The notes beneath the pieces were generated by a model. That model was not told the DNA's origin. It made no database searches and saw only the letters and a list, made by a program, of their open reading frames with translations. Positions 50,830 to 59,820 of a stretch of DNA of 64,000 nt are shown here, piece after piece. Source of the DNA: Sinohyriopsis cumingii. Taxonomy: Eukaryota > Mollusca > Bivalvia > Unionida > Unionidae. A program made the position numbers and the translations under genes. The first letter of the stretch is position 1. The number at the start of each line of letters is the position of its first letter. The stretch covers positions 17,684,043 to 17,748,042 of the forward strand of contig CM068839.1 of the NCBI GenBank assembly GCA_028554795.2, in the 5' to 3' direction.

Positions 50830-51890
50830 TATGAGTATTCCACATCATCACATCAGTAGTCGTCCCTCATTTATGCATTTGGATTGCTTCGTCACATCAG
50901 TAATCGTCCTTCATGTATACATTTGGTTGCTTCACCACATCAGCAGACATCCTTCATTTATCCATTTGGAATGCTTCATCACATCAGCATACATCCTTCA
51001 TTTATACATTTGGATTGCTTCATCACATCAGTAATCGTCCTTCATTTCTGCATTTGGATTCCTTCATCACATCTGTAGTCGTCCTTTATTTTTATACATT
51101 TGGATTACTTCATCACATCACTAATCGTCCTTCATTTATGCATTTGGATTGCTTTATCACATCGGCAGACATCCTTCATTTATGCATTTGGAATGCTTCA
51201 TCACATCAGTTGTCGTCCTTCATTTGTGCATTCAGATTACCTCATCACATCAATAGTTGTCGTTCATGTATGCATTTGCATTGCTTCATCAAATCTTTAG
51301 TCGTCCTTCATTTATGCATTTAGATTGCTTTATTCCATCAGCAGACATGCTTCATGGATGCATTTGGATTGCTTCATTACATCAATCAGTGGTCGCCCTT
51401 CATTTCTCCATTTGAATTGCTTCGTCACATCTGTAGTCGTCCTTCATTTCTCCATTTGGTTGCTTCATCACATCAGCAGACATCCTTCATTTCTCCATTT
51501 GGATTGCTTCATTACATCTGTAGTCGTCCTTCATTTACGCATTTGGATTGCTTCATCACATCAGTAATCGTCCTTCATTTGTACATTTGGTTGCTTCATC
51601 AAATCTGTAGTCGTCCTTCATTTTTGCATTTAAATTGCTTCATCACTTAGCAGTCATTCTTCATTAATGCATTTGGATTGCTTCATCACGTCAGCAGACA
51701 TCCTTCATGTATGCATTTTGATTGCTTCATCACGTCAGTAGACATCCCTTATTTATGCATTTGGATTGCTTCATCACATCAGTAGACATTTCTTATTTAT
51801 GTATTTGAAATGCTTCATCACATCAGCAGACATCCTTCATTTATTTATGCATCTGGATTACTTTATCACATCAGTGGTCATCCTTTAAGC
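50830..51890. repeat. Large minisatellite, about 44-47-bp unit, about 24 copies
   Basis: Unit GCTTCATCACATCAGTAGTC followed by GTCCTTCATTTATGCATTTG and GATT. Two alternating spacer types (GTAGTCGTCC and GCAGACATCC) are interspersed along the array. Several overlapping open frames of 64-136 codons result and are not genes. Confidence 0.93.
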
Positions 51891-52365
51891 CTCACAGCCA
51901 CTAATCCAAGACGACGAAAACGTATTATTTCCGCTGAGTAAATGGAGTGTCACATAACAGCTGCTTTTCAATTTTCCCCGTGTCACTATTTTGATACAGT
52001 GTTATGCTAGCGATAGATGACACAACAGATCACTCTCCAACAGTGAGATGCAAGTGACAGAGCATAAGTATGTTTTCCTTATCTGATTATCATAGAAACA
52101 AAATCCGTGCCCATTCATTCACAATATGACTATAATTTAAATTTTAGGTTGACAAAAACGACATTTTTTATATAAAAAAAAACTGATGTAGAGCGCGCGA
52201 CAGAGTTTAAAGGTCACTGGGAGGAGCTATGTGCTCATGAATATTGATATACCTACGGTTGTGAATTTAATTTGGAATAAAACATAAATTCAATTACATT
52301 GTTTCTTGTAATGTCTTTTATTGTTAAGCCTTAGGTAGTTAAACAAAATAAGCATATAATACAAA

Positions 52366-52492
52366 GGTTACTGTATTTGTATGGGATAATATGAACTCAT
52401 TTTTGGCAAAATACTACACTCAGCAAGGTCGTGCAGTATTTTCCAGAAAGAAAAAAGAACTCGTTCATATTTCCCATGAAAATGCAGTAACC
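52366..52492. mobile_element. Fold-back MITE, about 127 bp
   Basis: The left half GGTTACTGTATTTGTATGGG and the inverse of the right half GGTTACTGCATTTTCATGGG match. Pairing continues through ATATGAAC and ends near AAAATACT, so almost the whole element folds into one hairpin. No ORF. No clear target duplication. Confidence 0.75.
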
Positions 52493-52670
52493 TATAAATG
52501 CAAAGTTATAATAGCCTGTCGATAATATACGGTAAATTTCTTGGTTACAAGCCAAAAATACTGTAACGTATTTAATGCTTTGTTGTTGTTGCTGCTGTTT
52601 CTTAAACCTAGTATTATGTTCTAAAAATCGATTTATTAATAATTAAATACGAAAATGTCAAAAGAACCTA

Positions 52671-52673
<3 letters not shown>

Positions 52674-52713
<40 letters not shown>

Positions 52714-52821
52714 ATCATTGTAGCAAGATACTGGCGAAAATCCACGAAAAGACGAGCTTGTGTCATACGATGATGGCAAAAGTTAGGTCAAACCGATCAA
52801 AGAGAGAGAGAGAGAGAGAGA
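52674..52821. repeat. (CT)n and (AG)n tracts in inverted orientation, about 90 bp apart
   Basis: A (TC)n run of about 18 repeats (52676-52711) is followed by TGGATCATTG. The matching GATCAAAG precedes an (AG)n run of about 10 repeats (52799-52820). The arms can pair, and the element may be a small hairpin transposon whose ends are simple repeats. Confidence 0.7.
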
Positions 52822-53788
52822 ACAATGTTATGGTCGGTAGTAATTAGTAATGTTAATTAAAGCAGAACAATTACTTTGATCAACTGTGAATATATTAAAT
52901 ATTTTATCTAACTCTTGTTAGTTTGTCATTTCGCTTTGTTTCTACGCCATATTTATTTTCATGAGCCGGTACGTGAATGGCTGAGCGTTCAGTGTTTGTT
53001 TATACTCTACTTTCTTCATTAAAACCATCTTTCATATTTAAATCATTATTGTGTCTTAAATGGATTTAATCAATGCGATTAAAAACAGAAACTCAAAAAA
53101 GTAAGCAATCAACTTATCAATATACACCGGTGATTGTGGATAGCCATAAAAGGCACAGAAGTACATTTTGTAACGGACACACTCGGCAGGTATGTGAGGA
53201 GTTCATTCTCTCAGTCAATACACATTTGCCTGTAGTCAATCTTAACTCCGTTCAAAGGGAAAATATGTGTATTTGTGTAATCTAAATAGAATATATGTAT
53301 AGTATGTACGCTGTATCAATGCTATTATGACATTTTCTTACTTGAGTGATATAGTTTAAAAGGCCTGAGATGGGACAGCTGGCATAGTGGTATAGACGGG
53401 TAGGGTGAGTCTTTTAACTCCAATACACTCACATATACTCAAATACATCATTTGTTATATTACAATTATATTTATATTGTGTTATTGATGTATTCAAACA
53501 AAAGTTAAGTTATATTTTTTCAAATATTATTAATATGTATTAATAACTTTCGGCGTTCTACTGATCGTGGGACGATGGAAATATAGTTTAAACCTGCAGT
53601 TGAATCCGTGTCAGTTGATTTCCCTATTTGGTACCTTTTTGCACTGTGTACATGTTAATAATTAATATATTCTTTGTATTTGTCAATAATCATTTCATTG
53701 CACACTGGCATCAGAGTTTTATTGTTATGTGTGTGTATGCATGCTTATCAACTACTTTCTTAACTAAAGATTTTGAAGGATTCCACAC

Positions 53789-55234
53789 AGCACCGGTCTT
53801 AGCAAACGCGGGGCCCGATTTGGATCATTTTGGCGGGGTACGTGGATTTAAACGTGGGACTCCTCTGTGAGCTCGTCATTTGAAGAAAAAAAAAAAACAA
53901 CAACTTTTAAACCAGTTTAATATGATATGGAACTTTATGAGGCGCCGTAGCGGACAAAAGCTAGTCCAATCAGAACGTTGCCGTTGAAATTTTGATGTCA
54001 TATGTCCAGAATTCCAATTTCACGTGTTGTATCAAAAATGCGTGTCCTTATAGTTCCATTTTCTAGATCGAGATTTTAGATAGTGTCTGTTGAATTAAAC
54101 AGTAGTGCTTGTAAGTTATATTTTCTATGTCAAGGTTTTTGGTTGTGACTTTTGAATTACACGGCAGTGGTTGACATTTCAATGTCATACGTCGAGACTT
54201 CCTAATTTACGTATTGGTTCAAAGAGTTTATGTTGAAAGTTCCATTTCATATGTTGAGTATTTAGATTTCATCTGTTGAATTACATAGCGCTGGTGGAAA
54301 TTTTGATGTCCAATGTCGAGCTTTTAGATTTTATCTTCTGATTTACGCGGCGGTTATTGAAATTTTAAATTCATATGTCTCGAGTTTCAATTTAACTTGT
54401 TGAATCACATTGATTGTAATGAAAATTCCATTTCGTATGTTGAACTTTTAGATTGTATCTGTTGAATTGCACAGCGGTGATTGGACTTGTGCTTGTCAGA
54501 ATTGTTCTTTTTATATGGTGAAATTATGTGTTGCATTTAAAAGTAACGTTACACAATGCCCACTTTAATAATTCAAAATAATATCAAGTGTTAAGATACA
54601 TCATTCGTGTATTCAATTATGAGGCACCATTACATTTCATGCATTTACAACATAAAAGTTACCATTCACAGGTCAAGAATTACTATGAATTTCTTCGCTA
54701 GAGGTCGCTCTGGCGAACGGACCGCTTTAGGTTTTAAACAAGGAGGCTGCTTCTTATTACTGTGAAATTCAACAGTTGAAATCTAAATACTCGCCATATG
54801 AAATGGAACTTTTATCACAAACAGTTGCATACAAAGTATGAATTAGGGACTTTAGACATCTGATATTGGAATTTCAACCATCGCTGTGTAATTCAAAATA
54901 TACACTGTAAAACGTCGATGTAGGAAATAGAACTTTAAACCACCACTGTATAATTCAACATATAAAATCTAAACTCTCGATATAGAAGATGGAACGTTAA
55001 GGACATGCAATTTGATCCAACACGTGCTGTTGGATTTCTCGACATACGACATCGAAATTTCAGCTGCAAGTTTCTGACTGGATCAGCATTTGTCCGCTAC
55101 GACGCCTCATAGAACTTAAAATTTTCTTCCATCGCTTTAACATTGCTTTCTCTCTATAGATATACTTTTTAAAATTAGTAACGCGCGGAGCCCGATTGGG
55201 CCAATTCGGTCCAAGTGGCCTAAGGCCAACCCTG
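53789..55234. mobile_element. Probable outer TIR element interrupted by the fold-back element
   Basis: The left part CACCGGTCTTAGCAAACGCG, GGGGCCCGATTTGG matches the inverse of the right part: TTGGCCTTAGGCC, CCCAATCGGGCTCCGCGCG. The two ends appear to belong to one element family with CAG-type TIRs. The second element (53931-55117) lies between them. The flanking sequences ATTCCACA and ATTCCGGG agree only partly, so the target duplication is unproven. Confidence 0.45.
53931..55117. mobile_element. Long fold-back DNA element with more than 150-bp inverted repeats and internal subrepeats
   Basis: The left end TATGAGGCGCCGTAGCGGAC and the inverse of the right end TATGAGGCGTCGTAGCGGAC match. Similarity continues through CCAATCAGAA/CCAGTCAGAA, ATTTTGATGTCATATGTC/ATTTCGATGTCGTATGTC and CACGTGTTG to TTCCATTTTCTAGATCGAG/TTCCATCTTCTATATCGAG. 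Inside each arm, units of about 100 bp built on TTTAGATTTTATCTGTTGAA and TTGAAATTTTGATGTC repeat in tandem. There is no long ORF. The structure fits a Foldback-like non-autonomous transposon of about 1.19 kb. The unpaired centre (about 54640-54770) contains GGTCGCTCTGGCGAACGG. Confidence 0.8.
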
Positions 55235-55300
55235 ATTCCGGGATTATTCGACCCATAACAGAGTCGGCCCTCAATGAACTCGGCCTACTCAAATCGGCCC

Positions 55301-55308
<8 letters not shown>

Positions 55309-55335
<27 letters not shown>
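55309..55335. repeat. (GA)n microsatellite
   Basis: About 13 GA repeats directly after TCGGCCCATAAC. The preceding 120 bases are rich in GGCC and CTCGGCC motifs. Confidence 0.9.
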
Positions 55336-55338
<3 letters not shown>

Positions 55339-56586
55339 TTTGATGTTATTTGTGAGTTAGATCTGGCTTATGAAAAATGCAAATTCATATAAAATCTTTG
55401 ATTGCATCATACACAAAAAGTGTCAAAACAGCAAGAGCATACCGTGCATGCATTTATGGATGTAAATAATTGCATGACAATATTTTAATTTACATTGTCT
55501 TTTTACTTTTACGTACAAAAACAGAGAATTTCCAATAATACTCGTATATTTATCAAATTGTTTGCATATCGCGCATGCACAATTATTAAAAGAAACACAA
55601 GTTGTTCTTTGAAAAAAGTAGGTAATTTTTGTACTTGCCCTATCCCCCCCCCCCTTCTCAATCACATTATCAATCAGTAGCTGGAATTGGATTTAGAAGG
55701 GGTTTTGCATGCGAGTCAGCATATATCTCCAGTTCACTTATCAGTAAGCGATAAATCTGATTAATGTAATAATTGTATTTTACAGGGCTTCCGTGCAAAT
55801 AGATGTAAGAGCACATAATGCAAGAAAGTTGTCGGCTTGTGAGCTTTATTTTAATGATAATTAGCATATCTGCCGAAAGTTGATTTATATATGGGTTGAT
55901 TGCAGGTGTTTAATTTGTTAAGTTTAGCTGATTTGATTAATGTTAAAGTTTGTAGGAACACGTTAGTTTCAATGCAGCTAAATACAAACTGTACTAAAAA
56001 TGTCATTATTTTAATGCGAGTTTGTTTTAATTTGGGTACGTTTTCACGTGAGTACGTTTTAACTTGGTTACGTTTCGGTCTGGGTTCGTTTTATCTGTAA
56101 ACTTTACATGTTCGGCCCACGATTTATATAATAGTAATGTGGGTGCAATGTTCTTTTCTTTTTAAACGGACAGTAGTGAAAGGGGGTGACATATGGACAA
56201 TGGGACTTCCATGTTAAAAAGTGTCGCGGGACTATAAAGGAGTGGGCTACTATACGGGCAAGGGAATTTAAATTAGTGAATGTATGGCGATAATGTATTG
56301 GGCCTGTCTACGGACAGTATGAATTGGAGAGGGGTGACGTCAGTGTACTGGACACTGGGGAAACAATGGCAACAATGTTGCAAAGGGCTGACCTCAATCG
56401 GGCGGAACAGTGTTGCAAGGGGCTGACCTGAATACGCGCTACTCTAGGGACTAATAGAGACAAACACAGAGACGTGGTCAGAGACAGGGTTAGAGACATA
56501 GAGACACGGACATACATAGATTTATCGACATAAATCTATCACACAAAAAGACGACTAAAACATTTTTATGCAAGAGAAAATAGGCA
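55336..56586. other. Transition zone; left limit of the virus-like element lies here or just to the right
   Basis: AT-rich until about 56150, then a stretch with CGGGACTATAAAGGAG, two copies of GTTGCAA(A/G)GGGCTGACCT (about 56375 and 56410) and a GAGACA-rich run (56455-56515). Nothing here is coding. The region may include the terminal inverted repeat of the element, but its partner would be outside the window. Confidence 0.4.
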
Positions 56587-56622
56587 TCTTTTCGAGACAA
56601 TTGAAGGGCACTGAAAAGCGCC
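56587..56622 (-). terminator. Histone-type mRNA 3' stem-loop and downstream element, copy 1 (minus strand)
   Basis: On the minus strand, CCCAAA leads into GGCGCTTTTCAGTGCC (56607-56622), a 6-bp stem (one G-U pair) with loop TTTC. Ten bases later comes CTCGAAAAGA (56587-56596). This is the layout of replication-dependent histone mRNA ends: an SLBP-bound stem-loop, cleavage a few bases later, and a purine-rich downstream element for U7 snRNA. It lies about 140 bases after the stop of the 68-residue gene at 56761-56967. Confidence 0.8.
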
Positions 56623-56760
56623 TTTGGGTTTCTTCTTCTAATTTCTATCTTCTCTTCTTCTCCACCAACTTGTCATCTTCTCCATCACATTTGTCTCCTT
56701 TTTTCTTTTCATTTTCTTCTTGTTTCATTAGCTTATCATTGTATCTTCTAATCTGTTATT

Positions 56761-56967
56761 TTACTCCAAATCCTCCTGTTTTTCTTTTTCCTGTTTTATA
56801 AGGTCTTTTAATATTTCCTTCCCTCTCCTTAAATTATTGATTTCCACTTTCAATCTGTGAGGGCTATATGAACCATATTCCAACCTTGTAAGCATTTCTT
56901 CAACTGTCCCTAAGGTATCCACAACCTTTTGTAACTTCTGCGTTTTGTCGACGTAGTTCGTTGCCAT
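56761..56967 (-). CDS. Small coiled-coil protein (68 aa) of the virus-like element
   Basis: An intact ATG-to-stop frame of 68 residues. It is highly charged and predicted helical throughout: LQKVVDTLGTVEEMLTRLEY with heptad-like leucines, then LRRGKEILKDLIKQEKEKQE. No signal peptide or membrane segment. No known domain is recognised. Its reality is supported by context: a TATA box (GGTATATAATATG at 57011-57023) lies about 45-55 bases before the ATG, and a histone-type 3' end follows the stop at 56587-56622. It could be an oligomerising accessory or a small structural protein. Function unknown. Confidence 0.65.
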   Translation of the reverse strand: MATNYVDKTQKLQKVVDTLGTVEEMLTRLEYGSYSPHRLKVEINNLRRGKEILKDLIKQEKEKQEDLE

Positions 56968-57010
56968 CGCTTTGAAAATTCACAGATGAAGTGCGCAAAG
57001 ACGAACACTA

Positions 57011-57023
57011 CATATTATATACC
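57011..57023 (-). promoter_or_regulatory. TATA box for the 68-aa gene
   Basis: Minus strand GGTATATAATATG. With the usual spacing of about 30 bases, transcription would begin near 56985, leaving a leader of about 20 bases before the ATG at 56967. Confidence 0.6.
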
Positions 57024-57576
57024 TCAAAAACGGACGTGAAGGAAAACATCCCCTCTCGCCAACTACACACACCGAGCAATCCACATAGATAAGAGTGCTA
57101 AACTAAAATAATTTTTTTTTACAAACCAATACACTAATACCAACAAAATCCGAAATACCAGTACTCTAAGCATAAAATGTCTTTGTCCATGTAAGGCCAC
57201 TTTTGTCATTGAGTTAAATAGATTTTTTTTCTTCAAAAAGATAAGCAAAGAGACAAAGCAAACATGTCAAACTATTTAATTTTAGTATACAATTTTTTAT
57301 TTTTGCCCATCATTGCCCTTTCTTATTCCTTCTTTCAATAGTAATTGCAGTAAAATGATTTATGTACATAAGTATGAAGGATCACAAATAGAAATTAAGG
57401 TTTCACTTAGATTATTATTTACTACAAACATTCTGTGAATGTTCAGGTATTCATCCAGACAACTACCTCTTATTCTAGTTGACTATACAAATACGCTATT
57501 AAGTGTATAATGAACAGACGTTTAAGAACCTCTATAAACAGCATAGAACATCCCCCCTCCTTTTAGAACATTTTGA
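57024..57576. other. AT-rich spacer, nothing recognised
   Basis: No supported gene. A 61-codon minus-strand frame (57063-57248) is hydrophobic and T-run driven, and I do not call it. Confidence 0.45.
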
Positions 57577-57948
57577 AGAAGAAAAAAAAATCGAAAAAAA
57601 AAAATTAAAAAAAAAAAGAAGAAAAAAAATTTAAAAAAAAATCGCAAGAAACACCAGGCAAATGCAACAAGAAACCAGCGATGTAAAGCAAGCAGGACCG
57701 TTCCCGAGTTCTCCTTCCCACTAATGACAGCCAACCATTCAACTGTAGGGACCTTTATGGACCCACAGATTGAGGCCAAACTATCAGGGTTCCTTGAATC
57801 CATAAAAGCCTGGGGGAGGTGGCACCATCTTATTCCCCAGGAACAACTAGCAGGCTGCGGTGCAGTCAGAAAAAAGTGGCACAAGCACAATTGTGCGCAC
57901 GCCACTATAATTAAACTCGACAACAACAAGACGTCCAAAATATCGTGA
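57577..57948 (+). CDS. Possible basic protein fragment, no clear start
   Basis: A frame of 123 codons is open from just after a stop at 57574 to TGA at 57946-57948. The first 25 residues are almost all Lys, Arg and Asn, coded by A-runs. An ATG at 57724 gives 74 residues with STVGTFMDPQIEAKLSGFLE, then IKAWGRWHHLIPQEQL and a Cys/His-containing end (RKKWHKHNC). The part after 57724 has a balanced composition unlike the surrounding AT-rich DNA. No family recognised. It might be an exon, a truncated gene of the element or chance. The opposite strand is also open, so confidence is low. Confidence 0.3.
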   Translation, partial: RRKKNRKKKIKKKKKKKNLKKNRKKHQANATRNQRCKASRTVPEFSFPLMTANHSTVGTFMDPQIEAKLSGFLESIKAWGRWHHLIPQEQLAGCGAVRKKWHKHNCAHATIIKLDNNKTSKIS

Positions 57949-58389
57949 AGTCAATTTATTTTTCTTAGACATGTGCTCAGAACTAAGACAATATCCTTTG
58001 TTGTTGAATTAGTGTTTTATTTATATTATTTTAATGATGTTATAACATCACTTGATCAAAAGGAAGAATAAAATTCAATCAAAACGTGCATAAGATGTAA
58101 ATGTTCTTCAACTTAATTAAAGTTTTCGTGAATTTCAATTATTATTATAAGCTACTAAGAATATCCATCATATTCTTTATTACTTCTTTTTGCTTTCAAA
58201 CCATAAAGCATGTCCAGTACATTTGAATTATTAGTTAGATATGTTGTGAAGCGTTTACATTCATCAAATAACGATTAACAACTGGTCTACGTATATGAAT
58301 ACACCTCCATAGATTGGAGTATATTTTAGTGTATTTGGGTAAAAAGACGTGCTGTTGCTTTTGTCGTGAGTAGTGAAGGGGGATCCTAT
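57949..58389. other. AT-rich spacer, nothing recognised
   Basis: No ORF or RNA gene visible. Composition resembles the host DNA, so it may be a host-derived insertion into the element or simply its intergenic DNA. Confidence 0.4.
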
Positions 58390-58635
58390 GGGTCTATGGG
58401 ATTTATCATTAAAAACACCCTTGGGAACATATAGGGTCTATGTAAATTTAACATGGAGAAAAATCGTGGGAACATATAGGGTCTATGGGAATTTAACATG
58501 GAGAAAAACCCTGGGACAATATAGGGTCTATGGGAATTAACATGGCCAAAAACCCTGGGACAATATAGGGTCTATGTATATTTAACATGACCAAAAAAAC
58601 CCTTGGGACTGTATAGGGTCTATGTAAAATTGAAA
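58390..58635. repeat. 45-bp tandem repeat in the virus-like element, 6 copies
   Basis: GGGTCTATG occurs at 58390, 58434, 58479, 58524, 58568 and 58615, a spacing of 44-47 bases. The unit is GGGTCTATGGGAATTTAACA, TGGAGAAAAACCCTGGGACA, ATATA. A 40-base A-rich tract (AAATAAAAAATAAAATAAA) follows at 58636-58675. Confidence 0.9.
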
Positions 58636-58700
58636 CATAAAAAAATAAAAAATAAAATAAAAAATAAAATAAAAAAGGGGTAGGCAATGGAAAGGCTATC

Positions 58701-58736
58701 TCTTTTCGAGATATATGGCTGGCCCTGAAAAGGGCC
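58701..58736 (-). terminator. Histone-type mRNA 3' stem-loop and downstream element, copy 2 (minus strand)
   Basis: Minus strand: CCAAA then GGCCCTTTTCAGGGCC (58721-58736), a perfect 6-bp stem with loop TTTC. Then exactly 10 bases and CTCGAAAAGA (58701-58710). It matches the metazoan histone mRNA consensus GGYYCTTTTCAGRRCC. It lies about 23 bases after the stop codon of the 76-residue gene, the short spacing usual for histone genes. Confidence 0.9.
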
Positions 58737-58758
58737 TTTGGTTTATGTTAATATGCCC

Positions 58759-58989
58759 TTAACATAAAGGGCATTTGCGACATCTTCTTGTCCTCAAACT
58801 TCGTCTTACAGCAGGGCCATACATCAGAGTTCTCTTGAGGCAACCTTGTCTCTCTATATAGACTCTTCTTATCCACAGGCTGCTGCTGGTCCTGTGGACA
58901 ACGGTCCACTTGGATCGGACATACATGAGCATGTCCGTCCTGAACATCATTGTTGACACAAGGGTTGAAGATTCAACGTCTGTCCACAT
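58759..58989 (-). CDS. Small basic protein (76 aa) of the virus-like element
   Basis: Intact 76-residue frame, MWTDVESSTLVST at the start, becoming strongly basic in the second half (SLWIRRVYIERQGCLKR, then AVRRSLRTRRCRKCPLC). Net charge is clearly positive, with four Cys, three of them in the last eight residues (RCRKCPLC). No known domain recognised. Basic Cys-containing small proteins could bind DNA or act as core proteins in a capsid, but this is inference. Promoter and 3' end are both visible: TATAAATA at 59034-59041 and a histone-type stem-loop 23 bases after the stop. It is divergent from the Gln-rich gene that starts at 59209. Confidence 0.65.
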   Translation of the reverse strand: MWTDVESSTLVSTMMFRTDMLMYVRSKWTVVHRTSSSLWIRRVYIERQGCLKRTLMYGPAVRRSLRTRRCRKCPLC

Positions 58990-59028
58990 GTTGAGGCTCC
59001 GACAATAGGTGAATCAATGCAGTGAACT

Positions 59029-59161
59029 GCGCTTATTTATAGGGACAGAAAGGATTGAAACGGATTGAGTTCATTCACCAATCCGAACACGCGTTACAGA
59101 ATTCAGTCAGCCCGCATCCAATCTGAAGAGAGCAGTCTGTGACGTCACGTAGTCTATATAG
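59029..59161. promoter_or_regulatory. Divergent promoter with two TATA boxes, CCAAT boxes and a CRE
   Basis: For the minus-strand 76-aa gene: TATAAATA (59034-59041, minus). For the plus-strand gene: CTATATAG (59154-59161), with an initiator-like GCAGTCA about 25 bases later. Between them are CCAAT at 59078-59082 and 59118-59122 (plus) and a perfect TGACGTCA at 59140-59147. CCAAT plus TATA and CRE elements are common in cell-cycle and histone promoters. Binding is predicted, not shown. Confidence 0.7.
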
Positions 59162-59208
59162 ATTCGCTAGCGCTTGTGTGCAGTCAATCTATGCGACAGT
59201 GATTCAAC

Positions 59209-59793
59209 ATGACGGAAACTCAGAAAACGATCCAATGGGGTGCACAAACAGGGGAGACCGCCCAAGGGAACCCGGACTTACTTTCAGAAGAGGTGAATTG
59301 GGATTTTGTGGATTTTCTCTCCTCGCAAGAATTTGTTCCGGAACCTTCGTTACCTTCTTCATTACCGCAAGTGGAAAATTTTAGACAGAGACAGAAAGAA
59401 GAATTGGAGAAATTTATACAACGACAAAAGGAAGCGGAACAGGCTTTTCTCCTACAGCAACAGCAACAAGAAGAAGAGGTAAGAAAAAAACAACAGCAAC
59501 AACAGCAAGAAGAAGTAGCAGCAAAGAAACAAGAGGGTGAAAATCAAACGGTCACGGTACTGTTGGACATTTTAGCGGAGTTAAGAAGTCTGAAACAAAT
59601 GTATCAGACTTCTTTATCACGGCCGAAGAGAATACGACCTTCCCGAGCTAAACACGTCAACCCTGTGACTAAACCTACCGTACCACCCTTAGTGATTTCA
59701 ACCCAATCATTATCATCATCATCAACATTACGCAGTCCAGAAGTAGGCCTTGGCCGTGGCAAAGGCAAAAGGCAGTTAAAGTTGATTGCTTAA
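59209..59793 (+). CDS. Gln-rich coiled-coil protein (194 aa) of the virus-like element
   Basis: An intact ATG-to-stop frame of 194 residues. The N-terminal third is acidic with aromatic residues (EEVNWDFVDFLSSQEFVPEP), similar to a short activation-type segment. Residues about 58-110 form a charged, Gln-rich coiled coil (FRQRQKEELEKFIQRQKEAE, then runs of five and seven Gln). A short hydrophobic helix follows (TVLLDILAELRSLKQMY). The C-terminus is basic and Ser-rich with a possible nuclear localisation cluster (RPKRIRPSRAK) and ends GRGKGKRQLKLIA. No catalytic domain recognised. Start chosen because it is the first ATG after the TATA box. A histone-type stem-loop follows 28 bases after the stop. 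It may be a transcription or scaffold factor of the element. Function unknown. Confidence 0.75.
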   Translation: MTETQKTIQWGAQTGETAQGNPDLLSEEVNWDFVDFLSSQEFVPEPSLPSSLPQVENFRQRQKEELEKFIQRQKEAEQAFLLQQQQQEEEVRKKQQQQQQEEVAAKKQEGENQTVTVLLDILAELRSLKQMYQTSLSRPKRIRPSRAKHVNPVTKPTVPPLVISTQSLSSSSTLRSPEVGLGRGKGKRQLKLIA

Positions 59794-59820
59794 ACTCACC
59801 CCTTCACCATGAAGAAAAAA

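Larger units (their letters stand above)
51891..53788. other. Intergenic stretch with a fold-back MITE and a CT/AG pair
   Basis: Besides the two features listed separately inside it (52366-52492 and 52674-52821), this stretch has no recognised gene. A 70-codon frame at 53073-53285 has no motif. Confidence 0.45.

Noticed and set aside
57522-57938. 138-codon minus-strand frame with hydrophobic start, resembling a signal peptide
   Set aside because: Its second half is a Phe run made by an A-rich tract, and it overlaps a better-balanced plus-strand frame.
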